The translations under genes and the position numbers were made by a program. This document shows, piece after piece, positions 57,420 through 64,000 of a DNA stretch of 64,000 bases (its first letter is position 1; each line of letters starts with the position of its first letter). The stretch comes from Candidatus Bacteroides merdavium (GTDB taxonomy: Bacteria; Bacteroidota; Bacteroidia; Bacteroidales; Bacteroidaceae). A model generated the notes under the pieces. The model was given only the letters and a program-made list of their open reading frames with translations. It did not search any database and was not told where the DNA came from. The stretch is from the NCBI GenBank assembly GCA_019116805.1, contig DXAV01000089.1:46292-110291 (forward strand). The letters run 5' to 3'.

Positions 57420-58571
57420 ATGAACAGAAAATTGTTTTCAATGGCCCTTTTGGCCGGGATGACCCTTTTTGCTGCCTGCAGCGACGACGAGACAAACAAC
57501 AACGGTGACAACGGCATTGCCGACGGTACCACCTTGAGCGGTGCCATTACGGAAGATGTTACCTTGAAAGCCGGCAATACATACAAGCTGAGCGGCGCCT
57601 ATACCGTAGAAGAAGGCGCTACACTGAACATCGAACAAGGCGTGAAGATTGTTTCGGTTTACGACGACAATGTGGACTATATCCTCATCAAGCAGGGAGG
57701 TAAAATCAATGCCAAAGGTACGGCAAACGCTCCCATCGTGATGACATCTGAGAAAGAAGAAGCCGGTGCCTGGGGTGGCATCCACATCTGTGGCCGCGCC
57801 CATACCAATGCCGAAGGCGGTAAGGGAAGCTCTGAAATCGGCGGTGCCGAATATGGTGGCAACGACGACAAGGACAACTCGGGTACCCTGCAATACGTAC
57901 GCCTGGAATATACCGGCTATGCTTTCGATGAAGAACACGAAGCCAACGGCATCAGCTTCTACGGCGTGGGCAACGGTACAACGGTCGATCACTGTGTAGC
58001 CTACAAAGGTTCGGACGACGGTTTCGAATTCTTCGGCGGTTCGGTCAATGTCAGCAATATGGTTGTCATCAGCTGCAGCGACGACTCGTTCGACTGGACG
58101 GAAGGATGGAACGGAACAGCTACCGACCTCGTGGCCTATCAGGAAGCAGAAGCTACACTGGGTTATGACTGCGACTGCCTGATTGAGGCCGACAACAACG
58201 AAAACAACTACAGCGCAGCTCCCATCGCTCATCCTACGTTGAAGAACCTTATCCTGGTGGGTAACGGCGGTTCCAAACAGGGTGTACGTCTGCGCCGCGG
58301 CACACAGGTAACGATGGACAATGCTCAAATCTGCGGCAAAGGCAAGGCGCTGACTGTAGAAAGCACGGAAACAGAAACTGCCTTGACCGACGGAACTTCC
58401 AGCATCATCAATACGACCATTGCCAACAATGTGGACAGCGAAAAGGGTATCTACACCAACGATGTCTTTGCCGCAGGCGAAGGCAACGAAGTGGATGCCA
58501 ACCTGAGCTACGCCTCATTGGACGAAATCAAAGCCGCTTGCGAGTGGATGGCCGGAAGCTGGGTAAAATAA
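57420..58571 (+). CDS. Lipoprotein with right-handed beta-helix, unknown function
   Basis: 383-residue lipoprotein; the signal peptide ends at LFAAC (Cys near residue 20) followed by an acidic SDDETNNN linker. From residue 35 it reads as a beta-helix with repeats of the form T-L-x-G-x-I and many Asp/Asn/Gly residues (for example GGIHICGRAH, DDGFEFFGGS, DDSFDWTEGW). No known catalytic site was recognised. I start at ATG 57420 because the open frame upstream lacks a signal-like start. It is the likely partner of the TonB receptor upstream, perhaps a surface capture protein; specificity unknown. Confidence 0.85.
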   Translation: MNRKLFSMALLAGMTLFAACSDDETNNNGDNGIADGTTLSGAITEDVTLKAGNTYKLSGAYTVEEGATLNIEQGVKIVSVYDDNVDYILIKQGGKINAKGTANAPIVMTSEKEEAGAWGGIHICGRAHTNAEGGKGSSEIGGAEYGGNDDKDNSGTLQYVRLEYTGYAFDEEHEANGISFYGVGNGTTVDHCVAYKGSDDGFEFFGGSVNVSNMVVISCSDDSFDWTEGWNGTATDLVAYQEAEATLGYDCDCLIEADNNENNYSAAPIAHPTLKNLILVGNGGSKQGVRLRRGTQVTMDNAQICGKGKALTVESTETETALTDGTSSIINTTIANNVDSEKGIYTNDVFAAGEGNEVDANLSYASLDEIKAACEWMAGSWVK

Positions 58572-58646
58572 AAACATCTCGCTCATTGAAATAACACACA
58601 CTTTTTTCCTGAAGAGGCGTCTCTAAAAGAGACCGTACTCAAGCTT

Positions 58647-58723
58647 TGTCATTCTGAGCAAAGCGAAGAATCTCGGAAACAGCTATTTGTGTATTGAGAT
58701 CCTTCACTTCGTTCAGGATGACA
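58647..58723. repeat. TCATTCTGAGC inverted repeat element
   Basis: 28-bp arms (58647-58674 and 58696-58723), starting TGTCATTCTGAGC and ending GGATGACA, with five mismatches that are all transitions, around a 21-bp centre. It resembles a palindromic TCATTCTGAGCGAAGCGAAG element known from many bacterial genomes. No gene lies in it. Confidence 0.8.
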
Positions 58724-58763
58724 TTGCATTATAAGACTTCTTTATTGTGATACATCCCTTCTG

Positions 58764-60020
58764 TCATTTCTCTGCCAGCTTCTGAAAATCAGCTCCCGAA
58801 GGCGACTGGAAGACGCGGAGGTCGAACTCGGGTATAATGGCCAGCACATGGTCGAATACATCGGCCTGCACGCCCTCATAAGGTATCCAGTCTTTGATGG
58901 TCGAAAAGAAATAAAGTTCCACAGGCAGGCCGTGGTCGGTAGGTTGCAGGTGGCGCACCATGCAGTTCAGATCCTTGTTCACCACAGGCAGGCTTTTGAG
59001 GTAGGCGGTGAGATAGGCGCGGAATACACCCAGATTGGTCTGACGGCGGCCGTTTACCAACACTTCGTTGTTGATGCCGTTTTCCTTGTTGTACGCATGT
59101 ACCACGGCTTCCGTCTCGTCGATATAGTCTTTCAGCAACTGAATCTTGCGATACTTCTCCAGCATCTCGGGCGTACAGAAACGTACGCTGGTCATGTCGA
59201 TGTTGATGCTGCGCTTCACGCGCCGGCCGCCACTCTCGCGCATGCCGCGCCAGTTCTGGAAAGAATCACTTACCAGCAAGTAAGGCGGGATGGTCGTAAT
59301 GGTGTTGTCCCAGTTGCGCACCTTTACCGTGTTCAGCGTCACTTCGATAACCGTACCGTCCGCACCATACTTGGGCATCGTAATCCAGTCGCCCACCTTC
59401 AGCATGTCGTTGGCCGAGAGCTGCACACCGCTGACGAACCCCATGATGCTGTCCTTGAACACCAACATCAGGATAGCGGCCGAAGCACCCAGTCCGGCCA
59501 GCAGCGACAGCGGCGACTTGCCCAGCAGCTCAGCCACCACCACGATAATCCCGATGGTCCACAGCGATACCTGCAACGTCTGGAGCAGACCTTTCAGCGG
59601 GCGGTCTCGCATGGACTCCTTCTCGCTATAGACCGCATAGGCCGCTTTCAGGAAGGAGTTGATGAAAAACAGGAACGAGAAGATGATAATGATGTAACAC
59701 AGCCGTCGGATGAATCCCAGTGTGGCCGAGTCGGTATCGGCAAAGACTATCGGTATGAACAGGTAGATGATGACCGGTGCCACCATGTGGCTGAGGTAAA
59801 TCATCACGCTGCGGTCGAACAGAATGTCGTCCCATGTAGCCTTGGTCTTCTGCACCAGGCGGGCAATGGCCCGCAGCAGTACCCTGCGGCAGATGAAGTC
59901 GCCGGCAAAGGCTACGATCAGCACCAGTACAAAAGCGATGACCTGGTCGAACCAGTCGGCCGTAGCGGGGTTCATCCCCCAACCTTTCAGTATTTCATTG
60001 ATTTGTTTCAGCAGTTCCAT
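58764..60020 (-). CDS. MscS-family mechanosensitive ion channel
   Basis: Inner-membrane channel of 418 residues with about five helices and a large cytoplasmic C-terminal domain. The pore-lining helix is LAGLGASAAILMLVFKDSIMGFVSG (about residues 178-202), then the MscS beta domain with VGDWITMPKYGADGTVIEVTLNTVKVRNWDN. The long C-terminus resembles the YbdG miniconductance group. It starts only 13 bp after the DUF4435 gene, so it is almost certainly cotranscribed with it. It may have an osmotic role or act as an effector of the neighbouring pair; the latter is speculation. Confidence 0.93.
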   Translation of the reverse strand: MELLKQINEILKGWGMNPATADWFDQVIAFVLVLIVAFAGDFICRRVLLRAIARLVQKTKATWDDILFDRSVMIYLSHMVAPVIIYLFIPIVFADTDSATLGFIRRLCYIIIIFSFLFFINSFLKAAYAVYSEKESMRDRPLKGLLQTLQVSLWTIGIIVVVAELLGKSPLSLLAGLGASAAILMLVFKDSIMGFVSGVQLSANDMLKVGDWITMPKYGADGTVIEVTLNTVKVRNWDNTITTIPPYLLVSDSFQNWRGMRESGGRRVKRSINIDMTSVRFCTPEMLEKYRKIQLLKDYIDETEAVVHAYNKENGINNEVLVNGRRQTNLGVFRAYLTAYLKSLPVVNKDLNCMVRHLQPTDHGLPVELYFFSTIKDWIPYEGVQADVFDHVLAIIPEFDLRVFQSPSGADFQKLAEK

Positions 60021-60033
60021 AAATCAAGTTTTT

Positions 60034-61032
60034 TTATTGCATGTCCAAAATACGTTTCAGCGACTCGCGCATCCATTGATACAGGTAGAGCCCCTTGTAG
60101 CCATCATTCTTCTTCAGCATCAGCTGGACGGCCGCCAGACTGTTCTCGTAGCTGGTCAGTTCGTTGTGAAACTGTTCGTCGTGCACGGCCAGGCGGCGTA
60201 TTTCCTTCTCGCGTTCGCGGCGAAGCTGGGTGCAGACGGGGTTAAGCAGCTTCATCACCACACAGTCCATCAGGTGGTGCCCCTGTATGTAAAGGTACGT
60301 CGTGTCGGGCGTCAGTCCCAACTCCTTCAGTTCCTCACCCAGGGCATCGATGTGTTCGATGGTCTGCGGGAAACGCGTGCGCAGTTCGGACAGCTTCTTC
60401 TCCACCCGGCGCTGCATGTCGTCCAGGCACCGGTAAGGATGGTTCAGGCTGACGTCCTGAAGGCGGACGCAGGTATTGAAATCATACATGGGGAAAGTAT
60501 TGTTGTCGTGCTGGCGGTAGAACCAGATGTTCCACAAGAAGAGCGGATAGGCGATGCGCGAATAACGGCGCATGAATTCGGGAAAGTCCAGCAGATGGCG
60601 GTCGTTCAGCGTGGCCTGCACGCACACCTCGTGCAGGCTTTCGGCATAGCACAGGTAATTCTCGATGGCGTAGGCATAGGTTTGCAGCACGTATGGGTTC
60701 TCGTTGATGCGGCGCGACAAGGCGGTGTGGCCTTGCATCAGGAAGTCGTAGTCACTGTCCACGCAGGCTATGAGGCTGCGTCCCAGCTCGTCGGCGTTCA
60801 GCGTGTTGAGCAAGACCGTTTTCTTCCCCTTCGACAGCGAAGTCTGCGAGGGGAGCATCACCTGGAAATAATATTCGTCCGTCTCGAACTCGGAGAGCAG
60901 CGTGCGCCAGAAGGCTACGTCGTCGTAGCTTTCCACGTAGGCCACGATGCGGCGGCGCTTCTTGCGTGGCGACAGGCGGTTGGCGGCATCCAGGTAGGCC
61001 GATGTCAGGTTTTGGCGTAAGGTGAGAGACAT
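60034..61032 (-). CDS. DUF4435 (TOPRIM-like) protein, AriB-like
   Basis: 332-residue protein that I place in DUF4435, a TOPRIM-type predicted nuclease family. The TOPRIM Glu is in IVAYVESYDDVAFWRTLL (about residue 34) and the acidic DxD is in SLIACVDSDYDF (about residue 92). The hallmark TYAYAIENYLC follows at about 118. DUF4435 also forms the AriB subunit of the PARIS anti-phage system, where it pairs with an ATPase encoded upstream, as here. No activity can be proved from sequence. It follows the ATPase after a 70-bp repeat-bearing gap and precedes mscS by 13 bp. Confidence 0.85.
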   Translation of the reverse strand: MSLTLRQNLTSAYLDAANRLSPRKKRRRIVAYVESYDDVAFWRTLLSEFETDEYYFQVMLPSQTSLSKGKKTVLLNTLNADELGRSLIACVDSDYDFLMQGHTALSRRINENPYVLQTYAYAIENYLCYAESLHEVCVQATLNDRHLLDFPEFMRRYSRIAYPLFLWNIWFYRQHDNNTFPMYDFNTCVRLQDVSLNHPYRCLDDMQRRVEKKLSELRTRFPQTIEHIDALGEELKELGLTPDTTYLYIQGHHLMDCVVMKLLNPVCTQLRREREKEIRRLAVHDEQFHNELTSYENSLAAVQLMLKKNDGYKGLYLYQWMRESLKRILDMQ

Positions 61033-61102
61033 AAAAATGAAGAATTAAGAATAAAGAATAATTGATGAATAGCGAAAGAAGAGACTGTACATTGTCAATT
61101 CT

Positions 61103-61942
61103 TCATTCTTCATTCTTCATTTCCTTTGTTATTTCGCTCACCTCCGTCACCGCGTCGAGCCAGCCTTCCATGATGACAGCGGGCGAATGTGTACTCAGGA
61201 TGAGCTGCATGTCGGGGTTCAGGCGCCGGAGCATGCCGATGAGCTTCTGCTGCCAGTCGATGTGGAGCGAGGCTTCGGGCTCGTCGATGAAGAGTACGCT
61301 GTGCGTGCCTTCGCGCACAAGCACGGTGAGCAGGATAATGAGCATCTGCTTCTCGCCCGACGACAGCTTGTAGGGCAGCAACCGTTCGCCGTCCTGGTAG
61401 AAGGCGATGTCGTTGCTCTTGCGGTCGATGGTCTTGCGTGTATATCCGAAAAGCTCGTCCACCATGTCCTGAAAGCGGCGTTTGGGCAGGGAGAGCTGTG
61501 GGGCACGGGCGCGTACCTCCGGGTCGTCACTACCCAGCAGTTCAATCATCCGGTTGCCCACGTTCACCTGATAGTCCAGGTAGCGGCGTTGCAGCAGGTA
61601 GAGCTGCCAGTCCAGTTCGGAGTGCACATTGGGGTCGGCCATGTGTGCGGTGAAATCCCCCATGATGAGCGGACGGTCGTAGCTGCGGATTACGTCGTAG
61701 GGGATGTATGTAGCTTCCGGATTGTCGAAGAAAATGCGTACACCCGCCTGTTCGCCGTTCTTCATCTCGCCGCTCGTGTGGCGTTCCAAGTAGCCTACAG
61801 AGCGGTTCAGGATGGTCGTTTTGCCCACACCGTTGATGCCGGCCAGTATGTTGACGTCAGGTCTCAGGTCCCAGGCCACGTTGTAGCGGTTCCACAGGCC
61901 GCTTATCTCGATGCGTCGGATGTAATTGGCTTGTATTTCCAT
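61103..61942 (-). CDS. ABC/OLD-type AAA ATPase, AriA-like
   Basis: 279-residue soluble ATPase. Walker A is GINGVGKTT (about residue 36), signature LSSGEKQ (about 190), Walker B FIDEPEASLH, and switch His in STHSPAV. The ABC-type pairing of Walker and LSSGE motifs resembles RecF/SMC-like and OLD-family ATPases, including AriA of PARIS, but it is shorter than typical AriA. The C-terminal residues (ITKEMKNEE) are encoded by a GAAGAATGA-type repeat. First gene of a three-gene operon; -33 and -7 elements precede it. Confidence 0.88.
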   Translation of the reverse strand: MEIQANYIRRIEISGLWNRYNVAWDLRPDVNILAGINGVGKTTILNRSVGYLERHTSGEMKNGEQAGVRIFFDNPEATYIPYDVIRSYDRPLIMGDFTAHMADPNVHSELDWQLYLLQRRYLDYQVNVGNRMIELLGSDDPEVRARAPQLSLPKRRFQDMVDELFGYTRKTIDRKSNDIAFYQDGERLLPYKLSSGEKQMLIILLTVLVREGTHSVLFIDEPEASLHIDWQQKLIGMLRRLNPDMQLILSTHSPAVIMEGWLDAVTEVSEITKEMKNEE

Positions 61943-61964
61943 ATCGTTTGAACTTTTAGATAAG

Positions 61965-62000
61965 CAAACTTACGGAAAATCTATGGAAAAACCTCCAAAA
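61965..62000 (-). promoter_or_regulatory. Promoter of the ATPase-DUF4435-mscS operon
   Basis: On the minus strand, -33 TTTTG (61996-62000) and -7 TAAGTTTG (61965-61972) with a 23-bp spacer. The box lies 22 bp before the ATPase ATG. Confidence 0.6.
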
Positions 62001-62181
62001 TTCGGCAGATTAACGCAATGTAATCTGTGAATTAAGTAGTTAGGAGAAAATCGCGGAAGTTGGATAGAGGGCTGAATAGCGTTTCAAAGCGGATTGGAGA
62101 AAGAGAACGGTTTCCTAATCGTTACCCGTCAGAAATGCAGATTTAACAGTTACCGTTCCGTTTGCGCCGCTCTGCGTAGGT

Positions 62182-62646
62182 TTGCTTGTCAAGCAGCAGG
62201 AGGAACACAGCCGCCAGCTTATGGAACTGCAATCCAAGCACCGCAGGGAAATGGCGGACAAGGAAACGGCACACCAAAAGGAAGTGTCATTCCTGAAATC
62301 TATCATCCAGAAAGCCAAGAAATGGTTTCCGTTGTTCCAAGAGTTGGTGTATATGGAGGAGTTCTGCCTCAAAGTCGGCTTCAACGAGAGGCAGACCGCC
62401 ACGCTCATCAGCGGCAAGCCGTTGTTCTACGAAGGCGAACTCTATTCGGAGGAACACAGGAGGAAGTTCATGACCGAAAGGGCTGGTTTCCAAGTGGTGA
62501 AAGACCCGGCGGACAAATCCAAACTCGCACTTGCAATCAATGGGCAAGTGATTGGCGAATGGTTCAAGGAACAGTTCGACAGGCTGTTTTCATCCATTCG
62601 GAAGACGGTTATATCGCCTCGTAAAAACAAAGGAATAGGGTTGTAA
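62182..62646 (+). pseudogene. Remnant resembling the C-terminal part of a mobilisation (Mob) protein
   Basis: Open frame of 154 residues starting at TTG, with an in-frame stop at 62116 and no good start or ribosome site. Residues 1-45 form a highly charged coiled coil (QQEEHSRQLMELQSKHRRE), followed by a region with FNERQTATLISGKPLFYEGE and LAINGQVIGEWFKEQFD. This looks like the C-terminal tail of a Bacteroides MobV/BfmA-like mobilisation protein, though my recognition is moderate. If correct, the catalytic N-terminus has been lost. It sits between the ATPase promoter and the Crp gene, so it may mark an old insertion. Confidence 0.5.
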
Positions 62647-62654
62647 ATCTGACA

Positions 62655-62714
62655 AACGGGAGGATCGCAAGTTTGTGTTTTGGTCTGCCTCAAACCGCTT
62701 GCTACCCTCCCGTT
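62655..62714. terminator. Hairpin between convergent remnant and crp gene
   Basis: AACGGGAGG (62655-62663) pairs with CCTCCCGTT (62706-62714), and inner CGCAAG with CTTGC. Possible bidirectional terminator or element end. Confidence 0.55.
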
Positions 62715-62724
62715 GGTTGAAACG

Positions 62725-63288
62725 TCACTTTATTTGTGCTCTAATCCTGCTCAAACTCGCTTGTGTGATACCCAAATAAGTGGCGATGCTTCCCAACGGC
62801 AATCGCTGTAACAAATCAGGTTCTTTCTCCAACAACTCCTTATAACGTTCAGAGGCGATGGCGGACAACATGGAAATCAACCGTTCCTCGGTGGCAAGCA
62901 ACTCCATCTCCGCATAACGCCGCCCCCAATTGGCGATGTGTAAATCTTCCGAAAACAACTCTTTCAGTTCTTTCCTTTCCAATACATATAATATCGAGTC
63001 TTCCATCAGCTCCATTGTTTCATATCCCGGCTCGTCATTCACATAGCCTTTCATGGAAACAAGGGTCGCTCCTTCCTTGCCAAACCAAAAGGTAATTTCC
63101 TTCCCGTCCACCGAGGTATAGGCGCGGACAATGCCTTCCTTGATGAAAAAGATGTTCTTCTCCACCTTGCCGCTTTCCAGCACGCGGAATCCTTTGGGAT
63201 ACGAAACTTCCGTCAAACATTGCCGCAACTTGTCCAAAGACGTGTCCGGCATAGCATATCTTTGATTGATGATTTCCTTTATATCCAT
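62725..63288 (-). CDS. Crp/Fnr-family transcriptional regulator
   Basis: 187-residue regulator with an N-terminal cyclic-nucleotide-binding-like barrel (about residues 25-120, GKVEKNIFFIKEGIVRAY and FWFGKEGATLVSMKGY) and a C-terminal winged helix (LGSIATYLGITQASLSRIRA). No Fnr-type iron-sulfur Cys cluster. It is divergent from the SMR gene, and two operator-like repeats lie between them, so it probably regulates the efflux genes. ATG 63288 is chosen from a -7 box 23 bp upstream. Confidence 0.9.
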   Translation of the reverse strand: MDIKEIINQRYAMPDTSLDKLRQCLTEVSYPKGFRVLESGKVEKNIFFIKEGIVRAYTSVDGKEITFWFGKEGATLVSMKGYVNDEPGYETMELMEDSILYVLERKELKELFSEDLHIANWGRRYAEMELLATEERLISMLSAIASERYKELLEKEPDLLQRLPLGSIATYLGITQASLSRIRAQIK

Positions 63289-63311
63289 AGCGCATTGTTG
63301 TATTCGGTGTG

Positions 63312-63319
63312 CAAAATTA
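63312..63319 (-). promoter_or_regulatory. -7 box for the Crp/Fnr gene
   Basis: Minus-strand TAATTTTG (TAnnTTTG), 23 bp before the ATG at 63288. Confidence 0.6.
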
Positions 63320-63354
63320 TAAAATAGCACATAGAAACGAGAATGAACGGTTGC

Positions 63355-63394
63355 TTTTTGTCAAATGCAAAATCGGTTTTTGCCAAATGTAAAA
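63355..63394. promoter_or_regulatory. Two tandem operator-like repeats
   Basis: TTTTTGTCAAATGCAAAA (63355-63372) and TTTTTGCCAAATGTAAAA (63377-63394) differ by two bases and have a 22-bp period, about two helical turns. Each contains a TTTG-N-CAAA dyad. They sit between the divergent crp and SMR promoters, so the Crp/Fnr protein is the natural candidate binder. Confidence 0.7.
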
Positions 63395-63415
63395 AGCTGT
63401 TAGGGATTACTTGCT

Positions 63416-63423
63416 TACTTTTG
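63416..63423 (+). promoter_or_regulatory. -7 box for the SMR gene
   Basis: TACTTTTG (TAnnTTTG), 25 bp before the SMR ATG and 21 bp after the second operator-like repeat. Confidence 0.65.
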
Positions 63424-63448
63424 CGCCCGAATTTAATAAATCATAGGT

Positions 63449-63775
63449 ATGAATTGGATAATCTTATTGTTGGCAGGATTGTTTGAAGTAAGCCTTACAT
63501 TCTGCTTGGGGAAAACGAGGGCGGCATCGGGTATTGGATTCTATCTGTGGGGAAGCGGGTTCCTTGCTTCCACCATACTGAGCATGGCTTTGCTTGCCAA
63601 GGCGGTGCAGACGTTGCCTTTGGGTACGGCATACGCCATCTGGACAGGCATCGGGGCGGTCGGCACGGTCTTGATAGGAATATTCGTTTTCAAGGAACCT
63701 GCCACTCCCATCCGGCTTTTCTTCCTGTTCACACTCATTGCTTCCTTGATTGGATTGAAAGTCGTATCATATTGA
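63449..63775 (+). CDS. SMR-family drug efflux protein (EmrE/SugE-like)
   Basis: 108-residue four-helix proton antiporter that dimerises in the inner membrane and exports cationic compounds such as quaternary ammonium ions or guanidinium. The essential Glu is in LAGLFEVSLTF (residue 13), and the second SMR block YAIWTGIGAVGTVLIGI is intact. The GLFEVSL context is nearer the SugE/Gdx guanidinium type than EmrE, but substrates cannot be decided. An MFS gene follows 13 bp downstream, so the two are cotranscribed. Confidence 0.93.
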   Translation: MNWIILLLAGLFEVSLTFCLGKTRAASGIGFYLWGSGFLASTILSMALLAKAVQTLPLGTAYAIWTGIGAVGTVLIGIFVFKEPATPIRLFFLFTLIASLIGLKVVSY

Positions 63776-63788
63776 GAGGAGGCGGAAA

Positions 63789-64000
63789 ATGAAGTATGAA
63801 TTGAGGGAGAATCAAGGCATTCCGGCACCTCTGCTGGCTTTGATGGCAGCCGCTACCGGACTTTCCGTCGCCAACTGTTACTACAACCAGCCTTTGTTGG
63901 GCAGCATGGCAAAAGACTTCGCGGTAAATGACTTTTCTGCCAGCATGGTAGCGACATTGACCCAGATAGGCTATGTGACCGGACTTGTATTTGTCATCCC
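63789..64000 (+). CDS. MFS transporter, N-terminal part (runs off window)
   Basis: ATG 63789 opens a frame that reaches the window end without a stop (70 residues visible). The N-terminal part (LMAAATGLSVANCYYNQPLL) is characteristic of the drug-efflux MFS group with an ANxYYxQPLL stretch, and ends in the second helix. It is cotranscribed with the SMR gene. Exporter family likely; substrate unknown. Confidence 0.85.
   Translation, partial: MKYELRENQGIPAPLLALMAAATGLSVANCYYNQPLLGSMAKDFAVNDFSASMVATLTQIGYVTGLVFVI

Noticed and set aside
62094..62624. 176-residue plus-strand frame overlapping the mobilisation remnant
   Set aside because: It has low-complexity, Gly/Gln-rich sequence and no motifs; the overlapping frame from 62182 has a plausible coiled coil.

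Overview
The window is chromosomal DNA from a Bacteroides-type gut bacterium (Bacteroides or Phocaeicola; the species cannot be fixed from sequence alone). The evidence is a SusC/SusD pair, a hybrid two-component sensor, a MurF-alanine racemase fusion, a complex I operon lacking nuoEFG, and at least a dozen Bacteroidota -7 boxes of the form TAnnTTTG placed just before gene starts. No tRNA, rRNA, CRISPR array, intact insertion sequence or prophage was found.

Layout. 1-4.8 kb: housekeeping genes (end of an S9 peptidase, lipoyl synthase lipA, a membrane protein with a decayed Nudix box, an RsmI-like methylase, fabI). 5-31.6 kb: a pectin (homogalacturonan) utilisation locus. It holds GH28 polygalacturonase, DUF4861 protein, GH43, a HAD phosphatase, SusC, SusD and a surface beta-helix lipoprotein, a hybrid two-component regulator, an acetylesterase-like hydrolase, a CE12-CE8 fusion, a second CE8 pectin methylesterase, an orphan galactitol-type PTS EIIC permease, an exported KduI isomerase, and an ExuT-like hexuronate transporter. 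The esterases would strip methyl and acetyl groups, GH28 would release galacturonate, SusCD would import oligomers, and the two permeases would move monomers inward. No pectate lyase or unsaturated-glucuronyl hydrolase is present, although KduI needs their product, so these must lie elsewhere.

31.8-43.8 kb: a Dna2-like nuclease-helicase, an overlooked 39-residue basic protein with a strong Shine-Dalgarno sequence, tatC and tatA, murF-alr with a GSCFA protein, dxs, and trkA without trkH beside it. 44.1-54.3 kb: nuoA-B-CD-H-I-J-K-L-M-N, a complex I without the NADH-oxidising module. 54.4-58.6 kb: a TonB-dependent receptor and a beta-helix lipoprotein, separated by a tandem array of 22-bp palindromes.

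58.7-62 kb: a tight minus-strand operon with its own promoter: a small ABC-type AAA ATPase, a DUF4435 TOPRIM protein and an MscS channel. The first two resemble the AriA/AriB pair of the PARIS anti-phage system, and the channel is an unexpected third member. 62.1-64 kb: the remnant of what looks like a mobilisation gene, then a Crp/Fnr regulator divergent from an SMR efflux gene and the start of an MFS efflux gene, with two operator-like repeats between them. This looks like acquired DNA.

Several dispersed repeat families fill the intergenic spaces: AATTGA/TCAATT stem-loops, GAAGAATGA repeats that have entered coding frames, an AAAACRATGCTTTT family, and a TCATTCTGAGC inverted repeat. The 795-bp gap between the surface lipoprotein and the sensor gene holds a 20-bp perfect inverted repeat that could mark an invertible segment.
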